A stretch of 64,000 nucleotides of DNA from Fusibacter sp963666805 (GTDB lineage: Bacteria > Bacillota > Clostridia > Peptostreptococcales > Acidaminobacteraceae). Below are positions 43,591 through 51,786 of the stretch, in pieces. The notes under the pieces are model-generated. The model saw only the letters and a program-made list of their open reading frames with translations, made no database searches and was not told the origin of the DNA. Every line of letters begins with the position of its first letter. Within the stretch, counting starts at the first letter, position 1. Position numbers and translations under genes: made by a program. The stretch is taken from contig CAXXWR010000004.1 of the NCBI GenBank assembly GCA_963666805.2, forward strand, positions 1-64,000, written 5' to 3'.

Positions 43591-43647
43591 AGAAAAATGA
43601 TTTTATTAATTTAGAAAATCTATTAAATAAAGAGGAAGTGATGTTTT

Positions 43648-44214
43648 ATGAGATATTTTAAAAAGGTTGTTGGTGAAAAAGTATATTTGTCTCCTATTAA
43701 TATTGAAGATGCAGAAAAATATACGGAGTGGATAAATGATTTAGAAGTTTCTATTAATTTAGGAAATGCATCAGAGATATATTCATTAGAAAAAGAGAAA
43801 GAAATTTTAGAAAAAATAAGCAAACAAGGACATAATTTTGCAATTGTAGATTTAAATAAAAATGAACTCATAGGAAATTGTGGATTAATGCATGTTAATA
43901 TGAAAAATAGAACAGCTGAATTAGGGATATTTATTGGAAATAAAAATTATTGGGGTAAAGGGTTTGGAAGAGAAAGTATTAATTTATTATTAGATTATGG
44001 TTTTAATCTTTTGAATTTAAATAATATATTTCTCAAAGTTCATTCTTTTAATAAATGTGCAGTAAATTGTTATAAGAAATGTGGTTTTAAAGAAATAGGT
44101 AGAAGAAGACAAGCATATATAGTGGGAAATAAGAAATATGATGATATTTATATGGATATATTAGTAACTGAATTTGAAGGAAAAATAGATAAATTAATAG
44201 ATAAAGAAGATTAA
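43648..44214 (+). CDS. GNAT family N-acetyltransferase (RimJ/RimL-like), 188 residues
   Basis: YLSPINIEDAEKYTEWINDLEV, LGIFIGNKNYWGKGFGRESINLLLDYGF (acetyl-CoA loop WGKGFG) and LKVHSFNKCAVNCYKKCGFKEIGRRRQAYIVGNKKYDDIYM: a typical Acetyltransf_3 protein. AGGAAGTGA before ATG. Very A/T-rich codons even for this array. It is the second unit in cassette 43394-44238, whose end boxes TTAGAC and GTCTAA match. Confidence 0.9.
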   Translation: MRYFKKVVGEKVYLSPINIEDAEKYTEWINDLEVSINLGNASEIYSLEKEKEILEKISKQGHNFAIVDLNKNELIGNCGLMHVNMKNRTAELGIFIGNKNYWGKGFGRESINLLLDYGFNLLNLNNIFLKVHSFNKCAVNCYKKCGFKEIGRRRQAYIVGNKKYDDIYMDILVTEFEGKIDKLIDKED

Positions 44215-44225
44215 GTGCATGGCGA

Positions 44226-44244
44226 GTCTAACAGAACGTTAGCC
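44226..44244 (+). repeat. attC 31, minimal 19-bp site
   Basis: R'' GTCTAAC, five bases AGAAC, R' GTTAGCC; cut after 44238. The whole central part of the attC is missing, but the box still matches the cassette's own start TTAGAC. Confidence 0.75.
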
Positions 44245-44276
44245 GAAACAGATAACAGTTTGAGAAAGGAATTCGT

Positions 44277-44822
44277 ATGAATATTGGTATTAATTTTAGT
44301 AAACGAAAGAATGGAAATTGCCAAAGTACATTAGAGTTCATTTCAGAATTTGTGGAAGATGATTTCCAGATGTTAAATATATCAGAATTAATAATAAATA
44401 GTTGTTGTGATATTGATTACAATTGTTTTGAGAGTGGAAAATGTGATGTAGATGACGATTTTGGTGATCTACTAAAGGAAATGAGAAATGCAGTATCAAT
44501 ATATATGGCAATCCCTGTCTATAGAGGGCGATTAAGCTCAGAATATTACAAATTAATGGAACGATTATGTGGACTATATAGAACAGATGATAATCTATTT
44601 GCTAAAGATATCCTTTCGAAGATGAGATATATAATCTTTGCAAATAGGGGTGCTGGTAGAGAACAGGTTGAAATGGATCTTGTAAGAGATATTGAAGGTT
44701 ATGGATGTTCTGTATCAGTATTGATGGTATCATCTAGAGACTTTAATAAAAGCTCAATTGAGGATAGATTGATTAATGAAGAATTATATCTTAAGTTGAT
44801 AAGGGAGTATTGCATTGAATGA
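44277..44822 (+). CDS. NAD(P)H-dependent FMN reductase-like flavoprotein
   Basis: A 181-residue flavodoxin-fold protein: MNIGINFSKRKNGNCQSTLEFI (phosphate-binding start in FMN reductases), CDIDYNCFESGKCDVDDDFGDL with conserved Cys, and MAIPVYRGRLSSEYYKLMERL. Likely reduces small molecules with a flavin. AAAGGA before ATG. Cassette 44239-44988 starts TTAGCCGAA and ends TTCGGCTAA, an exact mirror. Confidence 0.78.
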   Translation: MNIGINFSKRKNGNCQSTLEFISEFVEDDFQMLNISELIINSCCDIDYNCFESGKCDVDDDFGDLLKEMRNAVSIYMAIPVYRGRLSSEYYKLMERLCGLYRTDDNLFAKDILSKMRYIIFANRGAGREQVEMDLVRDIEGYGCSVSVLMVSSRDFNKSSIEDRLINEELYLKLIREYCIE

Positions 44823-44834
44823 CGTTATCTACTT

Positions 44835-44995
44835 CGGCTAACACCATATTGACGCAAGGGTCACTCTGAGAAACGAGTGACCACATCCAGCCCCCTAAGT
44901 CCGTCGGGACGCCACTGAATTAGGTGTTCGCAGGCTCACAACCATAAGCAGCGACTCTAAGGGGCCAGGACGTCGTCAACACAAAACGTTATGGG
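44835..44995 (+). repeat. attC 32 (family G, unique)
   Basis: R'' CGGCTAAC, left arm ATATTGACG, G+C-rich middle with CCAGCCCCCTAAG, right arm CGTCGTCAA, R' GTTATGGG, cut after 44988. The only member of its kind here. Confidence 0.8.
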
Positions 44996-45083
44996 AAAGT
45001 TTTACCTAAGTAAATTTTTCAAATATATAGCAGCAGGAATAGTTATAACTTGCAATTTAGATAGGTTGATGGAGGTTAAGAGA

Positions 45084-45644
45084 ATGATACTAATAATATC
45101 TGGAGCAAGTTGCACTGGCAAAACTTTACTATCTAAACGCTTAACAGAAAATTTCGATATTGAATTGGTATCCATGGATTCTGTTAAAATGGATTTGTAT
45201 AGGAACGATACAAATTGTGGGTTTACTCCCACATCTTCGAATTTGCAGATCGCAAAAAAAATATGGCCAATAATAGAAAATGAAATTAGTAATGCGATTA
45301 GTGAGAAAAGAGATTTATTAATTGAAGGTGCATACTTTTTTCCAGAATATTTAAGTAAACTGCCCCAAGAGTATATCAAGGAAATTCATCCTGTATTTAT
45401 TTGTTTTTCTCCAGAATATGTTCACTCAAATTATGATAGTGGAATACTAAAGTATCGTAATGTTGCTAAAAAGAGAAACTATGTCGAAGATAGAAAAGCA
45501 GAGGTATTCATAAAAGATTACGAAATTTTAAAGGAGCAATGCATTAAAGAGAATATAGAATATTATTATATAGAATCTGATTATGAAGATGAAATGAAAA
45601 AGATATATGACTCAGTTGCTCAAATACTCGATAAGAAATTTTAA
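45084..45644 (+). CDS. P-loop kinase-like protein, 186 residues
   Basis: Walker A GASCTGKT near residue 7, ELVSMDSVKMDLYR with an acidic residue after the second strand, and an RxxxR-like lid region KYRNVAKKRNY. Resembles the AAA_33 / small-molecule kinase group, like chloramphenicol or gluconate kinases. Substrate unknown. ATG 45084 after GGAGGTTAAG; the frame upstream is attC. First gene of a two-gene unit with the APH(6)-like gene 21 bp downstream. Confidence 0.82.
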   Translation: MILIISGASCTGKTLLSKRLTENFDIELVSMDSVKMDLYRNDTNCGFTPTSSNLQIAKKIWPIIENEISNAISEKRDLLIEGAYFFPEYLSKLPQEYIKEIHPVFICFSPEYVHSNYDSGILKYRNVAKKRNYVEDRKAEVFIKDYEILKEQCIKENIEYYYIESDYEDEMKKIYDSVAQILDKKF

Positions 45645-45665
45645 ATATAGAAAAGGAGAGTATTT

Positions 45666-46622
45666 ATGACTTATAACTTCAAAGTGGAGGACGTAACAAG
45701 AATCAATGACAGATTTGGCGAGAAATTTTATACAAGGGTTTGTGAGTCAATAGATTCGTTAGTTAGGAAATGGCAGATAGATGAGTTGCAGTTAATTGAA
45801 TCTTTTTCTGCAAGTTTAGTGTTCAAAGGATTTTCGAGAATATATGGAGCTGTTGTTATGAAATACTCGATAAATCGCGATGACTTTCTAAGTGAAGTCA
45901 GTGCCTTGAAGTATTTTGATGGACGTGGTTGTTGCAAGTTGATTGATGTTGATATTGACAATAAAGTTCTTTTGGAAGAATCATTACTTCCTGGAATAGA
46001 GCTTTCAAAAGAAGAGCAGCTTGAAAAAAGATTAGATGTATTTTGTGATTTATATTATAAGTTACATTTGTCTAAAGATAAGCAAGAAAAGTTTCTATGC
46101 AATGTTCAAAGAAATAAACACTTCAAAACTTATAGAGATTGGGTATTTAGAATTACTGATTATATGGAAAATCAAGAAAACTGGAATGATGTAACATTAC
46201 ATATGATGAGAGCTAAAGAGTTGTATAAGGAAATAGCACAGGAGTTTGCTGAAGTATGTTTATTACATGGTAATTTTCATTACTATAATATCTTGAAAGC
46301 TGAAGACAACTACAAAGTAATTGATCCTAAAGGTGTAGTTGGGAATCCAATATTTGATATTCCAAGATATGTTTTAAATGAGTTTTGGGATGAAGAAGAC
46401 AAAGAAGAAGTTGATGTTACCATTGAAAAAATCTTTGATTATTTAAGTCATAAATTGAAAATAACAAAAGAAGTCTTAAGTAAACTTATATATATAGAAG
46501 GTACAATGGCTATATGTTGGTGTGTTGAGAGTGGTGCAATTATTGATGACGAAACGAATTTCCTAAATACACTAGATCAATTATTATCCTATGTAAGCAA
46601 ACATGGTAAAACCTTCCCATAA
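45666..46622 (+). CDS. APH(6)-like aminoglycoside/hydroxyurea kinase family protein
   Basis: A 318-residue protein kinase-fold phosphotransferase. Matches the streptomycin 6-kinase group in LLHGNFHYYNIL (Brenner loop) and VIDPKGVVGNPIFDIPRYV. The catalytic Asp of HGDxHxxN is Asn here, so ordinary kinase activity is doubtful. AAGGAGAG before ATG. The stop TAA is formed by the R'' box of attC 33, so gene end and site are fused. It follows a P-loop kinase gene in the same cassette. Confidence 0.82.
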   Translation: MTYNFKVEDVTRINDRFGEKFYTRVCESIDSLVRKWQIDELQLIESFSASLVFKGFSRIYGAVVMKYSINRDDFLSEVSALKYFDGRGCCKLIDVDIDNKVLLEESLLPGIELSKEEQLEKRLDVFCDLYYKLHLSKDKQEKFLCNVQRNKHFKTYRDWVFRITDYMENQENWNDVTLHMMRAKELYKEIAQEFAEVCLLHGNFHYYNILKAEDNYKVIDPKGVVGNPIFDIPRYVLNEFWDEEDKEEVDVTIEKIFDYLSHKLKITKEVLSKLIYIEGTMAICWCVESGAIIDDETNFLNTLDQLLSYVSKHGKTFP

Positions 46623-46706
46623 CACGCCAGTTAGCGACATTCCCGTGTTTAGGATTGAGTATTCATGCGGAACTTTTAGTATCTGGTTAAGTTATAAAAT
46701 GTGAAA
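46616..46706 (+). repeat. attC 33 (family C), right arm deleted
   Basis: R'' CCCATAAC matches the cassette start TTATGGG at 44989. Homology to family C stops at GTGAAAGA; the R' box is lost, so the next gene is fused to the same cassette. Confidence 0.78.
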
Positions 46707-46739
46707 GAATCTACTTTAGATAGGTTAGGAGAGATAGAA

Positions 46740-47177
46740 ATGTTGCAATTAGGGTCAACGTATTTAAAAACAAAAGATATGGAGGAGTCGATTTCGTTCT
46801 ATAATGCATTATTAGAAATGAATCCATCAGCACAGAACGATGATAGATGGGCTCAATACAATTTTAATGGACAATGCATTGCTTTATGGAATCCTAAATA
46901 TGATGATAGAAGAATTTCCAGTGGAGAAAATCTTGAAGGTGTTTATAGTGAAAATTATATTGAGTATATGAGACATGAAAATATTCAATATGGTAATAAC
47001 GTGGTATTGAATTTTTACATAGAAGATTTGAATAAGGAGTATGCTCGTTTAAGAAAATTAAATATTGGAGAAATGACACCAATAATGTATATGAATGTTG
47101 CGATGCCATACTATTTATTTGTATTAATTGATCCAGATGGTAATGAAATAGAAATTACAGGAAGATACACAGAGTAA
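46740..47177 (+). CDS. VOC/glyoxalase family protein, 145 residues
   Basis: Two betaalphabetabetabeta modules: LGSTYLKTKDMEESISFYNALLEM at the N terminus and VVLNFYIEDLNKEYARLRKL with FVLIDPDGNEIEITG at the end, with Glu as metal ligand. May be a bleomycin-resistance-like or dioxygenase-like protein. ATG 46740 after AGGAGAG chosen over GTG 46701. It shares cassette 44989-47297 with the two kinase genes because attC 33 is broken. Confidence 0.87.
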   Translation: MLQLGSTYLKTKDMEESISFYNALLEMNPSAQNDDRWAQYNFNGQCIALWNPKYDDRRISSGENLEGVYSENYIEYMRHENIQYGNNVVLNFYIEDLNKEYARLRKLNIGEMTPIMYMNVAMPYYLFVLIDPDGNEIEITGRYTE

Positions 47178-47191
47178 CTCGTAGATTCCTT

Positions 47192-47304
47192 CCCATAACA
47201 CGACGGTTAGCGACATTCACATGTTAATAATTGACAGTACTGCAGAGATTAATAGCGCGTGTTTAAGTTATGGAGTATGAATGATGAACCGGGAACGTTA
47301 TGTG
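47192..47304 (+). repeat. attC 34 (family C)
   Basis: R'' CCCATAAC, again matching the start TTATGGG at 44989. GGTTAGCGACATTC arm, shortened right side, R' GTTATGTG, cut after 47297. Confidence 0.82.
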
Positions 47305-47365
47305 TAATTTTTGACTAAGAAAATTGTAGAATTAATGGATTGGTTCATTAGTGAATGGAGGAAGT

Positions 47366-47659
47366 ATGGAAGCAGGGAAAATTTTATTTGTTAGAACTGA
47401 TTGCAAGATAGATGGGACAGTAACTTCGAAAAAAGATTTTAACGATCATATTGACTATTTAGCAAAGATTGCTGATGAAAGATTTTTCATGGGTGGTGGT
47501 TTTCTAGAAAAACCAGGCGGAATGATAGTATATGAAGCGATTAATATTGAAGAAGCAAAGAAAGTAGCAGATGGTGATCCACTTATTTCAAGAGGTTTAT
47601 ATCGTTATGAATTGACAAAGTGGGAAATGGTACTTTTATCAAAAAATTTTGACAAGTAA
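47366..47659 (+). CDS. YciI-like small protein, 97 residues
   Basis: YCII-related dimeric alpha/beta-barrel fold: KILFVRTDCKIDG, HIDYLAKIADERFFMGGGFLEKPGG and YEAINIEEAKKVADGDPLISRGLYRYEL with the conserved DP. Biochemical role in the family is poorly known. ATG 47366 after GGAGGAAG. The cassette starts TTATGTG and its R'' is CACATAA, interrupted by an IS remnant. Confidence 0.87.
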   Translation: MEAGKILFVRTDCKIDGTVTSKKDFNDHIDYLAKIADERFFMGGGFLEKPGGMIVYEAINIEEAKKVADGDPLISRGLYRYELTKWEMVLLSKNFDK

Positions 47660-47689
47660 TTGTCATGTGGTTAACTAAGTCAAAAACTG

Positions 47690-47876
47690 CACATAAACCA
47701 GCTAATACTTGTCAAGTAAATCCTTAAAAAAGATTTGAAACAAGAATTGATGGCACACTTAATAAACCTATCACAGTAGGGTTAAAAAATGATATTATTA
47801 ATAATAAGCGAATTGACAACAGGGTCGTTTTTAATCGGAAGGTTGGTCACGTCGTCAATTCACGGGACGTTATGAG
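47690..47876 (+). repeat. attC 35 (family D) split by an IS remnant
   Basis: CACATAA (47690-47696) is the R'' start; after the remnant the site continues GCGAATTGACAAC and ends GTCGTCAATTC...GTTATGAG, cut after 47869. Confidence 0.78.
47697..47799 (-). mobile_element. IS110-family remnant, one end only
   Basis: About 103 bp starting ACCAGCTAATACTTG, nearly identical to the end of the complete element at 20997, up to GATATTATT. The transposase and the other end are gone. It is placed after TAA of an R'' box, like the other two copies. Confidence 0.85.
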
Positions 47877-47937
47877 AAATTTTAAACTCTAATATAGTTA
47901 ATGAAATTGAGGTGGAGTTATTAATATACATAGTGAA

Positions 47938-48702
47938 GTGGTAGAGTTAATAAGTGCGTTTAGAGAAAACTTGGAAGAACTATTATCGAATAAGTTGTAT
48001 GGATTGTATTTGTATAATTCAGTTGCAATGGGAAATTTTGAACCTCAGTATAGTGATGTTGATTTTGTAGTGATTTTAAAATCAAAACTTACTAATGAGG
48101 AAATATTAAAATTGAAAGTATTGCATGAAAGATTTGGGACAGAGTATAAATACGGTTCAAAATTAGATGGTATGTATTTGCAATATGAAATGTTAGGTAA
48201 AATGAATGACGAAATTGAAAAGTATCCATATGTAAAAGATGCAAGTTTATGTGAAGCTGGATATTTTGATATTAATTATGTCACTTGGTGGAGTTTAAAA
48301 GAATACGAAATGGCAATCGAATCTCCTTCAATTAAAGATGAGTTGTTAGAAATTAATTTTAGTGACGTGGTTCAAACAATGAAATATAATCTCAATGAAT
48401 ATTGGTTATCTAAATTAGATACTACTGAAATATTTGAGCAAGATATGTGGGTTGAGTTTGCTGTTGTGACTTTATCTAGAATTTTATATACGTTGCAAGA
48501 TGGCGAAATTAAATCAAAATCTGAATCATGTTCATATATTGCTAGTGAATATCCTGAGTGGAATGATGTAATAGGAGAAGCATTAGCAATTAGAAATTTA
48601 AAATCGCAGTGTATAATAAATGATGTCAAGGTTAGAAAAGATAGAACTGTCACTTTTATACATGAGATGATTGAGTACGGTAATAAACTTTTAAATGCGT
48701 AA
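47938..48702 (+). CDS. AadA-like nucleotidyltransferase, 254 residues
   Basis: LYGLYLYNSVAMGNFEPQYSDVDFVVIL has the nucleotidyltransferase pattern, with Asn-Ser in place of Gly-Ser and the Asp pair DVD. The C-terminal helical region corresponds to DUF4111. A relative of the gene at 36196, so a possible aminoglycoside-modifying enzyme, unproven. GTG 47938 is the first standard start, but the GAGGTGGAG site is 20 bases away; translation may begin at an upstream non-ATG codon. Boxes TTATGAGAA and TTCTCATAA match exactly. Confidence 0.78.
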   Translation: MVELISAFRENLEELLSNKLYGLYLYNSVAMGNFEPQYSDVDFVVILKSKLTNEEILKLKVLHERFGTEYKYGSKLDGMYLQYEMLGKMNDEIEKYPYVKDASLCEAGYFDINYVTWWSLKEYEMAIESPSIKDELLEINFSDVVQTMKYNLNEYWLSKLDTTEIFEQDMWVEFAVVTLSRILYTLQDGEIKSKSESCSYIASEYPEWNDVIGEALAIRNLKSQCIINDVKVRKDRTVTFIHEMIEYGNKLLNA

Positions 48703-48764
48703 AATACTTTATATAAAGTATTTTATAGTGGTTTAAAAACTTGTTTAAAACTTGTTTAAAACTT

Positions 48765-48896
48765 CTCATAACACGTCAGTTAGCAACATTCCCATGTTGA
48801 GGATTGAGTCTTTCGCGGGAGTAGATTTTCGGTGGCTATGGAGTTGATTGTGGAGAATGGGGAGGGAACGATCGCGAACTGCGGGAACGTTATGTG
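48765..48896 (+). repeat. attC 36 (family C)
   Basis: R'' CTCATAAC, GTTAGCAACATTC arm, R' GTTATGTG, cut after 48889. Confidence 0.86.
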
Positions 48897-48939
48897 ACAT
48901 CCAATAACTGTTTTTTGATTTAAATGAGGAGGACGTTTT

Positions 48940-49572
48940 ATGAGAAGATTGTTTTTTATGTTACTTATTGTTTTATTATTTGTAGGGTGTGATTCTGATT
49001 CAGAATATGTAGAAGACGATGCGGTAGATGAGAAACCCGTTATATATTTATACCCAGAAGAGAAGAGAGAGGTAACTGTACAACTTGAGTATGATGGTGA
49101 ACTGACGTACACCTATCCTGAATATAAAGATGGATGGCGCGTCACAGCATATCCAGACGGACGGTTAGTAAATTTGGCTGATGAACGAGAGTATTCTTAT
49201 CTGTTTTGGGAAGGAATTTCAAACAATGATTGGGAGTTTAATGAAGGATTTGTAGTTGCTGGTGATGAGACTGAAGAATTTCTAATAGAGAAGTTAAGTT
49301 ACCTTGGTCTAGAACCTCATGAGTATAATGAATTTATAGTATACTGGGGTCCTCGTATGAGTTGTAATCCATATAACGTTGTATCATTTGTTGGAGAAGA
49401 GTATGAAAAGATTGCATCGTTAAAAGTTGTACCAGAACCGGACAGTATACAGAGAGTTTTTATGATATTTAAGGCCTTAGATGAACCGATAGAGATTAGA
49501 GATCAGGAGTTAAGGGCATTTAGCAGAGAAGGTTTCAGTGTAATTGAATGGGGTGGTGCGGAAGTGAAGTAG
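48940..49572 (+). CDS. Putative lipoprotein, 210 residues, copy 1
   Basis: Signal RRLFFMLLIVLLFVGC with lipobox Cys at residue 17, so probably a surface lipoprotein. The mature part starts acidic, then EKPVIYLYPEEKREVTVQLEYDGELTYTYPEY and a conserved WEGISNNDWEF and YWGPRM: a family found in many Clostridia, function unknown. AGGAGGA before ATG. A copy with about 95% the same residues is at 56996. Cassette 48890-49678 has boxes TTATGTG and CACATAA. Confidence 0.85.
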   Translation: MRRLFFMLLIVLLFVGCDSDSEYVEDDAVDEKPVIYLYPEEKREVTVQLEYDGELTYTYPEYKDGWRVTAYPDGRLVNLADEREYSYLFWEGISNNDWEFNEGFVVAGDETEEFLIEKLSYLGLEPHEYNEFIVYWGPRMSCNPYNVVSFVGEEYEKIASLKVVPEPDSIQRVFMIFKALDEPIEIRDQELRAFSREGFSVIEWGGAEVK

Positions 49573-49612
49573 GCAACACTATGGTTAATAGCATGTTGAC
49601 GCTTTTGGACAT

Positions 49613-49686
49613 CACATAACAGCGAATTGACGACATATTTAATCAGAAGTATGGCATACGTTGTCAATTCACAGGACGTTATAAGA
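49613..49686 (+). repeat. attC 37 (family D)
   Basis: R'' CACATAAC, CGAATTGACGAC and GTTGTCAATTC arms, R' GTTATAAG, cut after 49678. Confidence 0.87.
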
Positions 49687-49718
49687 AATTTAAAGCTTAG
49701 TTTAGCGTGGAGAGAACA

Positions 49719-50477
49719 ATGGAAAAACTCAAGTTTATTAATAGTAAAGGTCTTACACTTGTAGGCAACTTATATAGAACAGATTCAGATAGCGTTGTCA
49801 TTATGGCACATGGTTTTACAAATAATAAATCATCTCAAGGACGGTTTGATCTTATTGCATCAGCCTTGAATAAAATAAATATTAATGCGTTTACGTTTGA
49901 TTTTAGTGGATGTGGTGAAAGCGATTCAGAAGTGATTACCGTTGAAAATGAGGTAGATGATTTAAAATCAGCAATTGATTTCATGAAGTCATATGGTTAA
50001 GAAAGACTCGGTTTATTTGGTAATAGTTTAGGCTCTCTAATTTGTCTTAAATGTTATGATAGTGAAATCGTAACTATGGTACTTATGGGAGCATTAACTC
50101 ATAGTATGCAATATGACTGGAACAAAGAATTTTCTTTGGAACAGCTAAAAGAGTTAGAAGAGAGTGGATATATTAATTTAAAGAGTGCTGAGTTAGGCGA
50201 ACGGCTTATTAGCCACCAAACATTAAAAGATTTTGAAGAAATAGATCAGGTTGATCTTTTATCTGTGGTTAAATGCCCTGTACTTATGATTTATGGAAAT
50301 AACAAATCGGATAGTGAAGAGCTTGAATTGTTATCAAATACAAGTAAAGGTATGTATTTATTAAACGAAAAATCTAAACTTGTGATAATTGAAGGTGCTG
50401 AGCATGGGTGCCGTGACCATATGGACGAAGTAATCATTAAAACAACTGAATGGTTTGCTAAGTATTTGGATAACTAG
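49719..50477 (+). pseudogene. Alpha/beta hydrolase gene with in-frame TAA
   Basis: ATG 49719 reads MEKLKFINSKGLTLVGNL and IMAHGFTNNKSS (oxyanion region), up to FMKSYG, then TAA (49998-50000), and continues in the same frame ERLGLFGNSLGSLICLK with the GNSLG nucleophile elbow, on to PVLMIYGNNKSDSEE and EGAEHGCRDH. All catalytic parts exist but on two sides of the stop, so it is probably inactive. The upstream GTG 49707 is a less likely start. Cassette starts TTATAAG, R'' CTTATAA, then an IS. Confidence 0.85.
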
Positions 50478-50507
50478 AAAGTCTGTGATTTTGTACGCTT
50501 TAAACAG

Positions 50508-50514
50508 CTTATAA
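50508..50514 (+). repeat. attC 38, only R'' left part remains
   Basis: CTTATAA, mirror of the cassette start TTATAAG at 49679, cut by IS110-family copy 2. The rest of this site is lost. Confidence 0.75.
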
Positions 50515-51531
50515 ACCAGCTAATACTTGTCAAGTAAATCATTAAAAAAGATTCAAAACAAGAATTGAGGGCACACTTAATAAACCTATCACAGTAGGGT
50601 TAAAAAATGATATTATTGATTAATAAAGGTTGTATTATTCTTTATCATACCGAAGATAATACGTAAAAGTTTGCATGATGTAGCTGTTAAAGCAAGCCTT
50701 TTAGGTTTGCCCTTATCGATTAAATGGTCATAATGCGCTCTCAATATAGGATTAATGCAGCCGGTGGAACGCTTACTAATTTCAACAGAAGCAGCCATAT
50801 AGAGAGCCTTTCTGAGATAGGGGGTATCACGCTTTGAAATCTTACCACTACGCGTTTTATATTTGCCAGACTGATAAACGGTAGGATCAAGACCCGCAAA
50901 AGCAACAAGTTGTTTTTTAGAATGAAAGCGGCTAATATCGCCGATTTCAGATAAAATCACAGAAGCTGTCACTTCTCCGACGCCTGGAATAGATGTCAAA
51001 AGCTCGTAATGAGGAGACTGTCGGGCTAGCTTATTCATTTGAGTACGAATATCGTTCAGTGTATTGTGCATGCCTAGTAGAATCTGAGCATAGTAAGAAA
51101 GTACAGGAACTTGTGCCGAATGAGGAACAGCCGAGTCTTTGACAGCTTCAATGAGTTTATGTGCTTTATCAAGAGGCCAAGCATCATTCCTTTTATCAGA
51201 ATGAAAAGATTGTGCAATTTCTTGAGGCGTAGCATTTAGAATGCTTTGAGGTGTAGGAAAGACAAGGTCGACAATAGTATGAAGCCTTACAACAAATTCC
51301 TGATAGGTCTTGTTAATACCATCATATTGTCTTGAGAACATTCTAAGTTCTTGATAGGTGGCACTTTGAGGCTTAAATGGAGAGAGATTAAGCGTGTAAA
51401 AGGCATGAGCAATTCTCATAGTATCAATGGGGTCAGTTTTAACTTTTCGCAAGGATTTAGAATAAACACCAGTGGCTTCCATGACGATTTTAGGTCTACA
51501 TGAGAAAGGCATACATAAAAGGTTGATCAAA
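50515..51531 (-). mobile_element. IS110-family element, decayed copy 2
   Basis: Begins ACCAGCTAATACTTG directly after TAA of an R'' box, like the complete copy. The transposase-start end with the candidate bridge RNA is deleted. Homology to the complete copy ends around 51531 at AAAGGTTGATC. Confidence 0.88.
50613..51531 (-). pseudogene. IS110-family transposase, N-terminally and internally deleted
   Basis: The reading frame (to 51608) starts with unrelated sequence; the homologous part lacks the first Asp segment MDVSKG. Two inner deletions remove the stretch after VYSKSL (about 26 residues) and the stretch after LVFP (about 22 residues). The KTDPIDTMRIA and C-terminal SIPGVGEVTASV domains remain. 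Not expected to be active. Confidence 0.9.
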
Positions 51532-51611
51532 TAATCTAGTGAGTATAAATGGCAAAAAGTATTCACTAGACAAAAATTTTGAATAAAGGATAAAAAGACA
51601 AATAGCACGAA

Positions 51612-51738
51612 CTGCTAACACAGCGATGACCAACATTTCTTCTACTGTCACGAGCCTTGCAAAGCAAGTCTACGAGCCACTTTTCCCGCTAAGGCGTGAA
51701 AAGAGAAGAAACATCGTTCATCGTGAGAACGATAGGTG
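51612..51738 (+). repeat. attC 39 (family A) with GATAGG right box
   Basis: R'' CTGCTAAC, left arm GATGACC, right box GATAGGTG, cut after 51731. It belongs to a cassette whose front was lost with the IS deletion. Confidence 0.82.
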
Positions 51739-51786
51739 AAATTAAGTGAAAGACATACAAATAGCAATACATTTGGGAGGACTATA

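Noticed and set aside
48780..49112. Minus-strand reading frame of 110 residues, also at 56851-57168
   Set aside because: It lies opposite the start of the duplicated lipoprotein gene and its attC; its repetition follows from the cassette duplication.
50613..51608. Functional second transposase of 331 residues
   Set aside because: The frame is open, but the first catalytic segment is missing and two inner parts are deleted relative to the complete copy.
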